Assembly: GCF_001426925.1 (NCBI RefSeq)
Contig: NZ_LMFR01000026.1
Location: 30,903-94,902, forward strand
Direction: 5' to 3'
DNA from: Microbacterium sp. Root53
GTDB taxonomy: Bacteria > Actinomycetota > Actinomycetes > Actinomycetales > Microbacteriaceae
DNA: 64,000 nt
Below the pieces are notes generated by a model. The model worked only from the letters and a program-made list of their open reading frames with translations. It did not search any database and was not told where the DNA came from. The translations under genes were made by a program, and so were the position numbers. Positions within the stretch are counted from its first letter, which is position 1; every line of letters begins with the position of its first letter. Shown here piece by piece: positions 37,579-46,906 of this stretch.

Positions 37579-38723
37579 TGACCGAGCGGCCGTTCTTCGC
37601 GGACCGTGCCGGCGCCGTCCTCTCGGACGACGGCATCGCCCACTTCGGCGACCCGATGCGCGAGCAGCGCCGCCTGGCCTCGGGCGACGCGATCGTCCCG
37701 CGCGACGACCGCGCGGTCATCGAGGTCTCCGGCCCGGAACGGCTGACGTGGCTCGACTCGATCACGTCGCAGGCGCTCGCGGGCCTGGCGCCCGGGCACA
37801 GCACCGAGCTGCTCGTGCTCGACCCGCAGGGGCGCGTCGAGCACGCCGCGGGCGTGCTGGACGACGGCGCCTCGACCTGGCTGATCGCCGACGCCGGCGA
37901 CGCCGCGGGTCTCGCCCGGTGGCTCACGATGATGCGCTTCGGCGCGCAGGTCGAGGTGCGGTTGCGCGACGACCTCGCGGTACTCGGCTTCATGGAGCTC
38001 GGCGACGCCGAGAAGCGCGTCGCGCTCGTGGCGCACCGCCCGCACGAGCTCCCGCTGGTGTGGGGCGACCCCTGGCGCGAGGTCGCCGCGGGCGGATGGC
38101 AGTACGCCGCCCCCGCCTCCCATCCCGCGGCCGGATACGTCTGGATCGAGGCGATCGTGGAGCGCACCGCGCTCCCGCAGCTCGCCGACGCGGAGCTCGC
38201 GGGGCTGCTGGCCGCAGAGGCCCTCCGGATCGAGGCGTGGCGCCCGCGCTGGAGCCGCGAGGTGGACGAGCGCGCGATCCCGCACGAGTTCGACTGGCTG
38301 CGCAGCGCGGTGCACCTGAACAAGGGCTGCTACCGCGGGCAGGAGACCGTCGCCAAGGTGCACAACCTCGGCCACCCGCCGCGCCGGCTCACGCTGCTGC
38401 ACCTCGACGGGAGCGACAGCGTGCTGCCCGAGCCCGGCACCGCCGTGCTGATGGCGGGCGGCGAGGGCGAGCCCTCCGAGGTGGGCCACGTGACCAGCAG
38501 CGCCCTGCACCACGAGCTGGGGCCCGTCGCGCTGGCCGTGCTGGCGCGTCGCGTTCCGGGCGACGCCGTGCTCGAGATCCGCTCGGACGGCGCGCGCATC
38601 GCCGCCGCGCAGGAGGTCATCGTGCCGGCCGACGCCGGCGCGACGGCCGCCGTGCCCCGCCTGACCCGGCTGTCGCGGCGCCCGCTCGCGCAGGATCCCG
38701 CGAAGCCCGCTCCCGCCGAGTAA
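37578..38723 (+). CDS. ygfZ: YgfZ/GcvT-domain folate-binding protein
   Basis: 381 residues, related to glycine cleavage T-protein but acting in Fe-S cluster maintenance with folate. The diagnostic YgfZ motif is intact: NKGCYRGQETVAK with Cys251. The folate-fold core is about 40-260 (IEVSGPERLTWLDSITSQAL). C-terminal barrel about 270-370. The start overlaps nitrobindin; a FUSC transporter gene follows after 13 nt, probably in one operon. Confidence 0.92.
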   Translation: MTERPFFADRAGAVLSDDGIAHFGDPMREQRRLASGDAIVPRDDRAVIEVSGPERLTWLDSITSQALAGLAPGHSTELLVLDPQGRVEHAAGVLDDGASTWLIADAGDAAGLARWLTMMRFGAQVEVRLRDDLAVLGFMELGDAEKRVALVAHRPHELPLVWGDPWREVAAGGWQYAAPASHPAAGYVWIEAIVERTALPQLADAELAGLLAAEALRIEAWRPRWSREVDERAIPHEFDWLRSAVHLNKGCYRGQETVAKVHNLGHPPRRLTLLHLDGSDSVLPEPGTAVLMAGGEGEPSEVGHVTSSALHHELGPVALAVLARRVPGDAVLEIRSDGARIAAAQEVIVPADAGATAAVPRLTRLSRRPLAQDPAKPAPAE

Positions 38724-38736
38724 GACGCCGCACCGG

Positions 38737-39843
38737 ATGTCCGACTCGCAGCCGATCACGCAGGCCATCCCGGTCACCTGGCGCAGCCGGTTCTCCCCGA
38801 AGCCCGGCCTGGCCCGGCTGCGGGAGTCGTGGATCGCGATCGCGCAGATCGTGCTCGCGGCGACCGCCGCGTTCCTGCTCGCGCATCTGGTGCTCGGCCA
38901 CGAGGCGCCCATGCTGGCGGCCACCGTGTCGATCTCGAGCCTCGGGCTCGCGCGCGACGCGCGGCCCGGGCGCGTGCTCGAGACCGTGATCGGCATGCTG
39001 ACGGGCATCCTGATCTCCGAGGCGCTGCGCCTCGTGGTCGGGTCCGGCTGGTGGCAGCTGGCCGTGACGCTCGCCGTCACGATGCTCGTCGCGCGCTTCC
39101 TGTCCGCCTCGCCCCAGTTCGCCATCGCGGCGGCCATCCAGGCGGCGATCGCGATGATCCTGCCGCTCGGTCCCGTGCCGTTCGCGCGGCTGGCCGACGG
39201 GGCCTTCGGCGGCGTCATGGCGATCGCCGTGACGGCGCTGCTTCCGCGCAATCCCGTGACGGCCGTGCTGCGCGACGCGCGCGCCTTCTTCGCGGGCTTC
39301 GACGCCGCCGCCGCGCGGCTCGTGTCGGCGCTGCGCCGCGGCGACCGGCTGCGGGCCGAGCGGGGCCTCGAGAAGGCCCGTGCGCTCCAGGCTCCGCTGG
39401 ACGCGTGGCGGACGTCGCTGGAGTCGGGCCGCGCGATCTCCCGCATCTCGCCGTTCCTGCGCGGCCGGCGCGCCGAGCTGGAGCGGCACGCTCGCATCCT
39501 GCAGGCCATGGATCTCGCGATGCGTAACCTGCGGGTGGTCGGCCGCCGCATCGTGTACGTCACGGACGACGGCCGCCCGCTGCCGGTGCCGGCCGAGGCG
39601 ATGGGGGAGGTGGCGCGGGCGGCGACGCTCGTGGCGGCCTCGATCGACGACATCTCGCAGGAGCCCATCGCCCGCGAGGCGCTCCTGTCGATCGCCCGTC
39701 GCCTGGACCCCGCCGCGATGCTTCCGGGGGCCGGTCTCGGCGAGCAGGCGCTGGTCTCGGCGATGCGTCCCCTCGTCGTCGACCTCCTCGTCGCGACGGG
39801 CCTGCCGCCCGGCGAGGCCCGCGCCGCCATCCCGCGCATCTGA
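38737..39843 (+). CDS. FUSC-family (aromatic acid exporter-like) membrane protein
   Basis: 368 residues. N-terminal membrane domain with about six helices (about 30-170: IAIAQIVLAATAAFLLAHLVLG; GGVMAIAVTALLPRNPVT) of the FUSC/ArAE type, followed by a cytosolic helical domain (about 175-365). Such half-size proteins are thought to work as dimers in export of aromatic acids or similar compounds. Substrate unknown. Last gene of the nitrobindin operon; convergent with a methyltransferase gene 29 nt away. Confidence 0.8.
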   Translation: MSDSQPITQAIPVTWRSRFSPKPGLARLRESWIAIAQIVLAATAAFLLAHLVLGHEAPMLAATVSISSLGLARDARPGRVLETVIGMLTGILISEALRLVVGSGWWQLAVTLAVTMLVARFLSASPQFAIAAAIQAAIAMILPLGPVPFARLADGAFGGVMAIAVTALLPRNPVTAVLRDARAFFAGFDAAAARLVSALRRGDRLRAERGLEKARALQAPLDAWRTSLESGRAISRISPFLRGRRAELERHARILQAMDLAMRNLRVVGRRIVYVTDDGRPLPVPAEAMGEVARAATLVAASIDDISQEPIAREALLSIARRLDPAAMLPGAGLGEQALVSAMRPLVVDLLVATGLPPGEARAAIPRI

Positions 39844-39872
39844 TCCCCGCGCCCCCTCGACTGGGCACAGGG

Positions 39873-40706
39873 TCAGCCCGGGCGCACCACGTCCCACGGG
39901 ACGGTGAGCTCGCCCAGGCGCCAGCGCGAGCGCCCGCCGAGGACCGGGACGCCGGAGGCGCGCAGCGCGGCCACGGCGGCCATCCAGCGCTGTGTGGGGC
40001 CGAACGGCGCGAGCGCGGCGGCGCGCTCCCACTCGCGGTCCAGCGCGACGAGCAGGTCGTGGATGCGCTCGCCCGGCACGTTGCGGTGGATGAGGGCCTT
40101 CGGCAGGCGCTCGGCGACGACCCCGGGGCGCTCGAGCTCCGCGAGCCGGAGCGAGATCGTGAAGCGCACGGGGGCGCCCCCCGCGTCCACGTCGATCCAG
40201 CTGCACAGTCGGCCGATCTCGTCGCAGGTCCCCTCGACGAGCACGCCGCCCGGCGCGAGGCGCGCGGTCATCCGCTCCCACGCCCCCGGCACGTCCCGCT
40301 CCTCGTACTGCCGCAGCACGTTGAAGGCGCGGATCACCGCCGGACGGCGGCCGTCCGGCAGGGGCACCTCGAAGCCGCCGCGCGCGAACGACACCCGCGC
40401 ATCCGGCGAGAAGACGGTCGCGCCCCGCCGCGTCGCCTCGAGCTGCTCCGAGGCGCGCGCCACGCGCTCGGGGTCGATCTCCAGGCCGTGCACGTCGACG
40501 TCGCCCCGCACGCGACGCAGCCGCGCCTCGAGCTCGAGGGTCGTCACGCCGTTCGCGCCGTAGCCGAGGTCGACCACGAGCGGGTCGGGCGCGCGGCGGA
40601 ACTCCGCCAGGTGAGCGATCCAGCGGTCCACGCGACGCAGCCGGTTGGTGCCCGTCGTGCCGCGCGTCGGGCGTCCCTCGGGGGCGGCGGGCGGGCGCGG
40701 GGTCAT
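39873..40706 (-). CDS. SAM-dependent methyltransferase-like protein
   Basis: 277 residues with a class I methyltransferase fold: [21 protein letters not shown] (motif I, here DLGYGANG), [11 protein letters not shown] (acidic loop), and [23 protein letters not shown]. The DLGYGA and EGTCDE motifs mark an actinobacterial family of unknown substrate. The ATG at 40706 follows a CAGAAT box by 6 nt; the promoter region is shared with divergent gpmA. Confidence 0.8.
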   Translation of the reverse strand: MTPRPPAAPEGRPTRGTTGTNRLRRVDRWIAHLAEFRRAPDPLVVDLGYGANGVTTLELEARLRRVRGDVDVHGLEIDPERVARASEQLEATRRGATVFSPDARVSFARGGFEVPLPDGRRPAVIRAFNVLRQYEERDVPGAWERMTARLAPGGVLVEGTCDEIGRLCSWIDVDAGGAPVRFTISLRLAELERPGVVAERLPKALIHRNVPGERIHDLLVALDREWERAAALAPFGPTQRWMAAVAALRASGVPVLGGRSRWRLGELTVPWDVVRPG

Positions 40707-40725
40707 GCATCGATTCTGCCGCCGA

Positions 40726-40731
40726 TAGCAT
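40726..40731 (+). promoter_or_regulatory. -10 box of leaderless gpmA
   Basis: TAGCAT, 7 nt before the ATG at 40739. Confidence 0.45.
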
Positions 40732-40738
40732 GGGGCGC

Positions 40739-41485
40739 ATGGCACATACCCTGATCCTGCTGCGACACGGCCAGAGCGAGTGGAACGAGCTCAACCTCTT
40801 CACCGGATGGGTCGACGTCCGGCTGACCGAACTCGGCCAGGCCGAGGCCAAGCGCGGCGGCGAGCTGCTCAAGGAGCAGGGCTTGCTCCCCGACGTGGTG
40901 CACACGTCCGTGCTCAGCCGCGCTATCCAGACCGCGAACATCGCGCTCGACCACGCCGACCGGCTGTGGATCCCGGTGAAGCGCTCGTGGCGCCTCAACG
41001 AGCGCCACTACGGCGCGCTGCAGGGCAAGGACAAGGCCCAGACTCTCGAGCAGTTCGGCGAGGAGAAGTTCATGGAGTGGCGCCGCTCGTTCGACGTGCC
41101 GCCGCCCGTGATCGACCCGGAGGACGAGTACGCCCAGACGAACGACCCCCGCTACGTCGGCATCGACGGCGAGATCCCCGGCACCGAGTCGCTCAAGATC
41201 GTGATCGACCGGATGCTGCCCTACTGGGAGAACGAGATCGTCCCCGACCTCCAGGCCGGCAAGACGGTCATCGTCGTCGCCCACGGCAACTCGCTGCGCG
41301 GCCTCGTGAAGCACCTCGACGGCATCAGCGACGACGACATCGCGGCCCTCAACATCCCGACCGGCATCCCGCTCGTGTACGAGCTCGACGACGACATGAA
41401 GCCGACCGGCCCGAGCCGCTACCTCGACCCCGAGGCCGCCGCCGCGGGCGCCGCCGCCGTGGCGTCGCAGGGCAAGAAGGCCTGA
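40739..41485 (+). CDS. gpmA: 2,3-bisphosphoglycerate-dependent phosphoglycerate mutase
   Basis: Glycolytic interconversion of 3- and 2-phosphoglycerate. 248 residues. Catalytic His10 in [21 protein letters not shown] (acid/base Glu), and the second His182 in [15 protein letters not shown]. Position next to phoU and senX3-regX3 matches gpm1-senX3-regX3 in Mycobacterium. Ends at a strong bidirectional terminator. Confidence 0.97.
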   Translation: MAHTLILLRHGQSEWNELNLFTGWVDVRLTELGQAEAKRGGELLKEQGLLPDVVHTSVLSRAIQTANIALDHADRLWIPVKRSWRLNERHYGALQGKDKAQTLEQFGEEKFMEWRRSFDVPPPVIDPEDEYAQTNDPRYVGIDGEIPGTESLKIVIDRMLPYWENEIVPDLQAGKTVIVVAHGNSLRGLVKHLDGISDDDIAALNIPTGIPLVYELDDDMKPTGPSRYLDPEAAAAGAAAVASQGKKA

Positions 41486-41502
41486 CGCGCGCACGGAGAC
41501 AA

Positions 41503-41535
41503 GAAGCCCCGCCCGGATGATCCGGGCGGGGCTTC
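41503..41535. terminator. bidirectional terminator between gpmA and phoU
   Basis: Perfect 15-bp stem (41503-41517, 41521-41535) with a 3-nt loop between convergent genes. Confidence 0.85.
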
Positions 41536-41551
41536 CGCGTTCGGGGGCCGC

Positions 41552-42223
41552 TCAGGCGGCGGGGTGCGCGGGGTGCTCCGCGCCGCTCCAGTCGCCCGTG
41601 CTGAGGTAGATGACCTTCTTGGCGATCGAGACCGCGTGGTCGGCGAAGCGCTCGTGGTAGCGGCTCGCGAGGGTCGCGTCGACGGTCGCGCCGGCCTCGC
41701 CCTGCCACGTGTCGCTGAGCACCTTCTCGAACACGCTCGCGTGCAGCTCGTCCACGTCGTCGTCGCTGTTGCGGATCTGGTCCGCGAGCGTCAGGTCGAA
41801 CGTGCGAAGCAGCTCCGTGAGCGTGCGGGCGATCTGCACGTCGAGCTCGCCCATGCGCGTGAAGGTGCCCTTGAAGCCCTTGGGGATGGCGCGCTCGGGG
41901 TAGCGCGTGCGCGCCAGCTGGGCGATGTGCTCGGCGAGGTCGCCCATGCGCTCGAGTGACGCGCTGACGCGCAGCGCGGTGACGACGATGCGCAGGTCGC
42001 GGGCGACCGGCTGCTGCATCGCGAGGATCTCGATCGCGTGCTCGTCGAGGGCCAGGGCCAGCTCGTCGATCAGGCGGTCGTCGGCGATGACCTCCTCGGC
42101 GAGGGAGACGTCGCTGGTGGCGAACGAGCGGGTGGCCTTGTCGATCGCGATCGTGACCAGCTCCGCGATCTCGACGAGGCGCGCCTGCACGTCCTCGAGT
42201 GACTGATGGAAGACTTCGCGCAT
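41552..42223 (-). CDS. phoU: phosphate transport regulator PhoU
   Basis: Cytosolic helical-bundle protein that restrains the phosphate-starvation response by linking PstB to the sensor kinase. 223 residues with two PhoU repeats: MREVFHQSLEDVQARLVEIAELV..., and ARDLRIVVTALRVSASLERMGDLAEHIAQLA, the metal-binding E/D-rich helix of the family. The ATG at 42223 has GAAAGGT upstream; longer forms are unlikely. Divergent from senX3 with a PHO box between. Confidence 0.95.
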   Translation of the reverse strand: MREVFHQSLEDVQARLVEIAELVTIAIDKATRSFATSDVSLAEEVIADDRLIDELALALDEHAIEILAMQQPVARDLRIVVTALRVSASLERMGDLAEHIAQLARTRYPERAIPKGFKGTFTRMGELDVQIARTLTELLRTFDLTLADQIRNSDDDVDELHASVFEKVLSDTWQGEAGATVDATLASRYHERFADHAVSIAKKVIYLSTGDWSGAEHPAHPAA

Positions 42224-42304
42224 CGGGGACCTTTCGTGTGTCGCGAGGCGGCGGCACGCGGGGGCCGCGGCTGAGCACGCTTTGATGAGATTGTCCTCAG
42301 CGTA

Positions 42305-42333
42305 GGTGAACGACCGGTGCCGCAACGGTGAAC
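42305..42333 (-). promoter_or_regulatory. PHO box between phoU and senX3
   Basis: Three 11-nt spaced units; on the plus strand GGTGAAC (42305), GGTGCCG (42316), GGTGAAC (42327). On the minus strand these read as GTTCACC repeats facing phoU. Placement allows control of phoU and perhaps of senX3-regX3. Confidence 0.8.
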
Positions 42334-42393
42334 AGTCCGGCGATGGCCCGCATCGTGAGCGGGATCCGTCCGGAACGGTGTTCGCCATGACTT

Positions 42394-42399
42394 TACTCT
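42394..42399 (+). promoter_or_regulatory. -10 box of leaderless senX3
   Basis: TACTCT, 6 nt before the ATG at 42406. Confidence 0.5.
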
Positions 42400-42405
42400 T
42401 GAGGC

Positions 42406-43608
42406 ATGGACACGACGCAGCTCGCGCTGCTCGCCCTGATCTCGGGGGCGGTCATCGGCGCAGGGGCGTGCCTCATCGTCTTCGCGGCCCTGCGCGCGCG
42501 CGAGCGTGCGGCACGGCTCGCGGACGGCAGGATGCCCGAGGGCGTCACGTCCGTGCTGGACGCCATGGACGACGCCGCAGCGGTCGTCGACGCGTCGGGG
42601 CAGGTCGTCGCCACGTCGCCGTCGGCGCCGTGGCTGGGGATCGAGCCGGGCGCCCCGCTCGAGAACCCCGGCCTGCGCGAGCTCGTGAAGTCCGCGCGCT
42701 CCGGCGGCACGCAGACCGAGAACCTGCGCCTCACCAGGGGCCGGCTGGCCTCGGACACGCGGCTCGTGTCGGCCCGCGCGAGCCGGATCGGCGAGCGCCA
42801 CACGCTCCTGATCGTGCGCGACCTGTCCGAGCAGGAGCGGCTCGAGCAGATGCGTCACGACTTCATCGCCAACACGAGCCACGAGCTCAAGACGCCCGTG
42901 GGCGCCATCTCGCTGCTCGCCGAGGCGATCGAGCTGGCCGCGGACGACGCCGCCCAGGTGCGGTCGTTCACGGCGCGCCTCTCGGCCGAGGCGGACCGCC
43001 TCGGCCGGCTGACGGGGCGCATCATGAACCTCTCGCGCCTGCAGGCCGCCGACGAGCTGACCGAGGTCGGCGACGTCGCGATCGACGAGGTCGTGACCGC
43101 CGCGGTCGAGGCCCACGTCGTGCAGGCCGGATCGGCGGACGTCGAGCTCGTGCGGGGCGGCGACCGGGGCCTCTACGTCCGCGGCGACGCGCAGATCCTG
43201 AAGGAGGCGATCGGCAACCTCATCGCCAACGCGATCGCGTACTCGCCCGGCGGATCCCGCGTGGGCGTGGGGGTGCGCGCGGTGGGCGACGTGGTCGAGA
43301 TCGCCGTCACCGACCAGGGCATCGGCATCGCGGAGGCCGACCAGCACCGCGTGTTCGAGCGCTTCTACCGGGCCGACCAAGCCCGCTCGCGCCGCACCGG
43401 CGGCTCGGGCCTGGGGCTGTCGATCGTCAAGCACGCCGTGTCGCGGCACGGCGGCGAGGTCCGCCTCTGGTCGCAGCCCGGCCGCGGATCCACCTTCACC
43501 GTGCGCCTCCCGCTCAGCGAGGCGCCGGTCATCGAATCACCCGACAAGAACAGAAGGCGGAAGCCCGCGACCCCCGTCGTCGGCGCCGTCGCGAAGAAAG
43601 GCCGCTGA
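42406..43608 (+). CDS. senX3: SenX3-type phosphate-sensing histidine kinase
   Basis: 400-residue membrane kinase: one N-terminal helix (about 7-29) with no large extracellular domain, a PAS-like domain (about 45-140), HisKA with His159 in FIANTSHELKTPVGAI, and HATPase domain (NLIANAIAYSPGG; DQGIGIAEADQHRVFERFYR; GGSGLGLSIVKHAV). The absence of an external sensor fits regulation through PhoU and Pst, as for SenX3 and PhoR of this type. Overlaps regX3 by one base (TGATG). Confidence 0.93.
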   Translation: MDTTQLALLALISGAVIGAGACLIVFAALRARERAARLADGRMPEGVTSVLDAMDDAAAVVDASGQVVATSPSAPWLGIEPGAPLENPGLRELVKSARSGGTQTENLRLTRGRLASDTRLVSARASRIGERHTLLIVRDLSEQERLEQMRHDFIANTSHELKTPVGAISLLAEAIELAADDAAQVRSFTARLSAEADRLGRLTGRIMNLSRLQAADELTEVGDVAIDEVVTAAVEAHVVQAGSADVELVRGGDRGLYVRGDAQILKEAIGNLIANAIAYSPGGSRVGVGVRAVGDVVEIAVTDQGIGIAEADQHRVFERFYRADQARSRRTGGSGLGLSIVKHAVSRHGGEVRLWSQPGRGSTFTVRLPLSEAPVIESPDKNRRRKPATPVVGAVAKKGR

Positions 43609-44291
43609 TGGCGCGTGTGCTCCTGGTCGAGGACGAGCCCGACCTCGCCGAACCCCTCGCCTACCTGCTCCGTCGCGAGGGCTACGAGGTCGAGACCGCG
43701 GAGGACGGTCCGGCAGCGCTCGCCGCGTACCGCGAGCGCGGCGCCGATCTTCTGCTGCTCGACCTGATGCTGCCCGGCATGCCCGGCACGGAGGTGTGCC
43801 GCCAGGTGCGGACCACCTCCAACGTGCCGATCATCATGCTCACGGCGAAGGACTCCGAGGTCGACATCGTCGTGGGCCTGGAGCTGGGTGCGGACGACTA
43901 CGTCACCAAGCCCTACTCGGCCCGCGAGCTGCTGGCGCGCATGCGGGCGGTCCTGCGCCGCACGGCCGACGCGGAGGCCGAGCTGGACGAGCGCGTCCTG
44001 GAGGGCGGGCGGGTCACGCTCGACGTCGACCGCCACACGGTCGCCGTCGACGGCCAGCAGATCAACATGCCGCTCAAGGAGTTCGAGCTGCTCGAGGTGC
44101 TGATGCGCAACGCCGGCCGGGTGCTCACGCGCGGCCAGCTGATCGACCGGGTGTGGGGCAGCGACTACTTCGGCGACACCAAGACGCTCGACGTGCACAT
44201 CAAGCGGATCCGCTCGCGCATCGAGCAGGTGCCGAGCGAGCCCGTCATGCTCGTCACGGTCCGCGGCCTCGGCTACCGCTTCGAGGGATGA
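43608..44291 (+). CDS. regX3: RegX3-type response regulator
   Basis: 227-residue OmpR-family regulator. Receiver: acidic pocket VEDE, phospho-acceptor Asp52 (LLLLDLMLPGMPG), switch residue in IIMLTAKDSE and Lys in YVTKPYS. Winged helix from about 130: INMPLKEFELLEVLMRNAGRVLTRGQLID, KTLDVHIKRIRSRI, TVRGLGYRFEG. Partner of SenX3; expected to bind the PHO boxes of pstS and phoU. Ends at a strong terminator. Confidence 0.95.
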   Translation: MARVLLVEDEPDLAEPLAYLLRREGYEVETAEDGPAALAAYRERGADLLLLDLMLPGMPGTEVCRQVRTTSNVPIIMLTAKDSEVDIVVGLELGADDYVTKPYSARELLARMRAVLRRTADAEAELDERVLEGGRVTLDVDRHTVAVDGQQINMPLKEFELLEVLMRNAGRVLTRGQLIDRVWGSDYFGDTKTLDVHIKRIRSRIEQVPSEPVMLVTVRGLGYRFEG

Positions 44292-44298
44292 GGGAACG

Positions 44299-44337
44299 GG
44301 AAAGGCCGCGAGGATCCGAGATCCTCGCGGCCTTTCC
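44299..44337. terminator. terminator after regX3
   Basis: 17-bp perfect stem (44299-44315, 44321-44337), loop CCGAG; also serves the convergent lipoprotein gene. Confidence 0.85.
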
Positions 44338-44358
44338 GCATGTCCGGGGGAGCGGCGG

Positions 44359-44883
44359 TCAGTGGCCGCCCTCTTCGCCCTCGGCGTGCTCGAGGTGCGA
44401 GCAATCGCTGTGATCGCCGCCCGGCACGAGGTCGGCGAAGTGCTCGAGGCAGCCGTCGAGGACGGGCACCTCGGTCAGGACGCCCTCGGCGTCGCCCGAC
44501 TGGAAGTACACGGGGAGCGTGGCGCCCGGCTTGGTGTCGATGCCCTCGAGCAGCAGGGGCTCCTCGGTGCCGGCGCCGAGGCTGACGACCTCGCCAGCAG
44601 GGACGCGGACCGTCGCGGTGCCGCCGTCGAACTCGATGTTGAGCGTCGCGGACGTGTCGGTCGTGTTCACCAGCGCGGCGACGAGATTGCCGTCCGTGCC
44701 GTGGTCGTCGGCGACGATGACCGCGTTGCGGACCTCGATCGCGGCGCCCTCGCGCTCCTCGACGTTCACGCCGTCCGAGGCCGAGTACACGATCGTCGTG
44801 GCCTGATGCGTCATCGATGCGCAGCCGGTGGTGCCCAGTGCGATGACGCCGAGGGCGAGGGACGCGAGGATGCGGGAGTTCAC
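44359..44883 (-). CDS. exported lipoprotein of unknown function
   Basis: 174 residues: signal peptide with lipobox GTTGC (Cys about 18), then SASDGVNVEEREGAAIEVRNAVIVADD and NTTDTSATLNIEFDG, a beta-sandwich-like pattern reminiscent of copper-chaperone PCuAC or DUF461-type proteins, but without their Met/His ligand motif. The C-terminus is His/Glu-rich (GDHSDCSHLEHAEGEEGGH), which could bind metal. The GTG at 44883 has GGAGG 5 nt upstream. Related proteins are sometimes wrongly called DNA modification methylases. Confidence 0.7.
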   Translation of the reverse strand: MNSRILASLALGVIALGTTGCASMTHQATTIVYSASDGVNVEEREGAAIEVRNAVIVADDHGTDGNLVAALVNTTDTSATLNIEFDGGTATVRVPAGEVVSLGAGTEEPLLLEGIDTKPGATLPVYFQSGDAEGVLTEVPVLDGCLEHFADLVPGGDHSDCSHLEHAEGEEGGH

Positions 44884-45065
44884 GGAACCTCCAGGTCGAG
44901 CGGACCCCGCCGAGCTGCGGGCCCTGCGTGCCATTCTAGGGGGTCGCGCGCGTGCGCCCGATGCCCGGGTCCCCGGCGGCGGAGGAGGCGCGGCGGACTG
45001 GCGGGAAACGGCGTGTCGCTGCGGCCGATAAGGGTCGGCGAACCTTAGTGCATGGCCGACTGTGG

Positions 45066-45071
45066 TATCCT
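45066..45071 (+). promoter_or_regulatory. -10 box of carD
   Basis: TATCCT, 26 nt before the start codon; the leader carries the GAAAGGA ribosome site. Confidence 0.45.
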
Positions 45072-45097
45072 TGAAGTCGCCGAAAGGACACAATTCT

Positions 45098-45580
45098 ATG
45101 CTTTTCGAGGTTGGCGAGACGGTCGTCTACCCCCACCACGGTGCGGCCACGATCACCGAAGTCAAGACCCGCGTCATCAAGGGCGAGGAGAAGGTCTACC
45201 TCAAGCTGAACGTCACCCAGGGCGATCTCGTGATCGAGGTGCCTGCGGAGAACGTCGACCTGGTCGGCGTTCGCGACGTCATCGGCCAGGACGGGCTCGA
45301 CAAGGTCTTCGAGGTCCTGCGCGCCCCCTTCACCGAGGAGCCGACCAACTGGTCGCGCCGCTACAAGGCGAATCTGGAGAAGCTCGCCTCGGGTGACGTG
45401 ATCAAGGTCAGCGAGGTCGTGCGCGACCTGTGGCGCCGCGACCAGGACCGCGGTCTGTCGGCGGGCGAGAAGCGCATGCTCGCGAAGGCCCGTCAGATCC
45501 TGATCTCCGAGCTCGCGCTCGCGGAGAAGACCGATGAGGAGAAGGCCGCGTCGGTTCTCGACGAAGTCCTCGCCTCGTAA
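45098..45580 (+). CDS. carD: RNA polymerase-binding transcription factor CarD
   Basis: 160 residues. N-terminal Tudor-like RNAP-interaction domain ([22 protein letters not shown]) and C-terminal helical DNA-binding domain with the conserved Trp-bearing helices ([35 protein letters not shown]). CarD stabilises open complexes at rRNA and many other promoters and is essential in Mycobacterium. Here, as there, it is followed by ispD/ispF. GAAAGGA ribosome site 9 nt before the ATG. Confidence 0.97.
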   Translation: MLFEVGETVVYPHHGAATITEVKTRVIKGEEKVYLKLNVTQGDLVIEVPAENVDLVGVRDVIGQDGLDKVFEVLRAPFTEEPTNWSRRYKANLEKLASGDVIKVSEVVRDLWRRDQDRGLSAGEKRMLAKARQILISELALAEKTDEEKAASVLDEVLAS

Positions 45581-45592
45581 TCCCACACGCTC

Positions 45593-45628
45593 AACGGGCG
45601 CCGCTCCCCTCGGGAGGCGGCGCCCGTT
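45593..45628 (+). terminator. terminator after carD
   Basis: 12-bp stem AACGGGCGCCGC/GCGGCGCCCGTT extended by TCCC/GGGA with a bulge. Its last T is also the first base of the next gene's -10 box. Confidence 0.8.
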
Positions 45629-45633
45629 AGCGT
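45628..45633 (+). promoter_or_regulatory. -10 box of leaderless ispDF
   Basis: TAGCGT, 6 nt before the GTG at 45640, overlapping the carD terminator by one base. Confidence 0.5.
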
Positions 45634-45639
45634 TGGAGC

Positions 45640-46839
45640 GTGACTCTCACTCCCACGCCGCGGATCGCGGTCGTCGTCGTCGCCGGCGGCTCCGGCACCC
45701 GCCTCGGGCTGGACGTCCCCAAGGCGTTCGTCGGCCTCGACGAGCACACCATCCTGCGCCACGCGCTGCGGTGCGTGTTCGCCGCACCGGCGGCCCAGGT
45801 CGTCGTGGTCGCGCCCGCGGGGCGCGAGGGCGAGGCGCTCACCGACGCCCGCGAGGCCGCAGGCGACCGGTCCGAGCTGGTGTCTGTCGTCACGGGCGGC
45901 ACGACCCGCCAGGCCTCCGTGGCGGCCGGTCTGCACGCGCTGTGGCCGTCTGTCGAGGTCGTGCTGATCCACGACGCCGCGCGGGCCCTGACGCCCCCCG
46001 AGGTGTTCGCGCGCGTGATCGACGCGGTCGACCGCACCGGATGGGGCGTGGTGCCGGCGCTGCCGGTGGTCGACACGATCAAGCGCGTGGACGGCGACCG
46101 CATCGTCGAGGCCGTCGACCGGGCGCAGCTGGCGGCCGCCCAGACCCCGCAGGGCTTCCGGCGCGACGTGCTCGAGACCGCCTATGCGGTGGCCTCGCAG
46201 GAGTACACGGACGACGCGGCGCTGGTAGCCGCGGCGGGGCATCGCGTCGCGATCGTCGACGGCGACGCGCACGGGTTCAAGATCACGACCCCCGCGGATC
46301 TCGACCGCGCCCGCGCGATCGCCGCGCCCGTCGCACCCGTCGAGACCGGGCTGGGCCCGCGTCCCTCCGGCCCGCGCGTCGGCGTCGGCACGGACGTCCA
46401 CGCGTTCGGAGGCGAGGGTGCGCTGTGGCTCGCCGGCCTCGAGTGGCCGGGGGAGCCGGCGCTGTCGGGCCACTCGGACGGCGACGCCGTCGCGCACGCG
46501 ATCGTCGACGCGCTGCTGTCGGCCGCCGGGCTGGGCGACATCGGCACGCACTTCGGCACGTCCCGCCCCGAGTTCGCGGGCGCCCACGCCGACGCGTTCC
46601 TCGCCCGCACCCGCGCGCTGCTGGGGGAGGCCGGATGGTCCATCGCCAACGTGGCCGTCCAGATCCAGTCGAACCGACCCAAGCTGGCGCCGCGGCGCGC
46701 GGAGGCCGAGGCGGCGCTGTCGGCTGCTCTCGGAGGCGCCCCCGTCTCGCTCTCGGCGACGACGACCGACGGGCTCGGCTTCACGGGCGCGGGGGAGGGC
46801 GTGCAGGCCTTCGCGGTGGCGCTCATCCAGCCCGCCTGA
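45640..46839 (+). CDS. ispDF: bifunctional IspD-IspF isoprenoid (MEP pathway) enzyme
   Basis: 399 residues, fused enzymes for two non-consecutive MEP-pathway steps. IspD part (about 1-235): [19 protein letters not shown]-binding loop, [26 protein letters not shown]. IspF part (about 245-399): GTDVHAFG (metal Asp and His), [17 protein letters not shown] (metal His), [32 protein letters not shown]. Most actinobacteria have separate genes; fusion is the rule in some alphaproteobacteria and is seen in Microbacteriaceae relatives. GTG start, leaderless. Confidence 0.95.
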   Translation: MTLTPTPRIAVVVVAGGSGTRLGLDVPKAFVGLDEHTILRHALRCVFAAPAAQVVVVAPAGREGEALTDAREAAGDRSELVSVVTGGTTRQASVAAGLHALWPSVEVVLIHDAARALTPPEVFARVIDAVDRTGWGVVPALPVVDTIKRVDGDRIVEAVDRAQLAAAQTPQGFRRDVLETAYAVASQEYTDDAALVAAAGHRVAIVDGDAHGFKITTPADLDRARAIAAPVAPVETGLGPRPSGPRVGVGTDVHAFGGEGALWLAGLEWPGEPALSGHSDGDAVAHAIVDALLSAAGLGDIGTHFGTSRPEFAGAHADAFLARTRALLGEAGWSIANVAVQIQSNRPKLAPRRAEAEAALSAALGGAPVSLSATTTDGLGFTGAGEGVQAFAVALIQPA

Positions 46840-46854
46840 CACCGAACCCGGGAA

Positions 46855-46898
46855 CGCGAGACGGGCGCCGGACCGGATGGTCCGACGCCCCTCTCGCG
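46855..46898. terminator. bidirectional terminator after ispDF
   Basis: Long interrupted stem: CGCGAGA/TCTCGCG, GGGCG/CGCCC and CGGACC/GGTCCG with two mismatches and loop GGAT. Confidence 0.7.
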
Positions 46899-46906
46899 TG
46901 AGCGCG

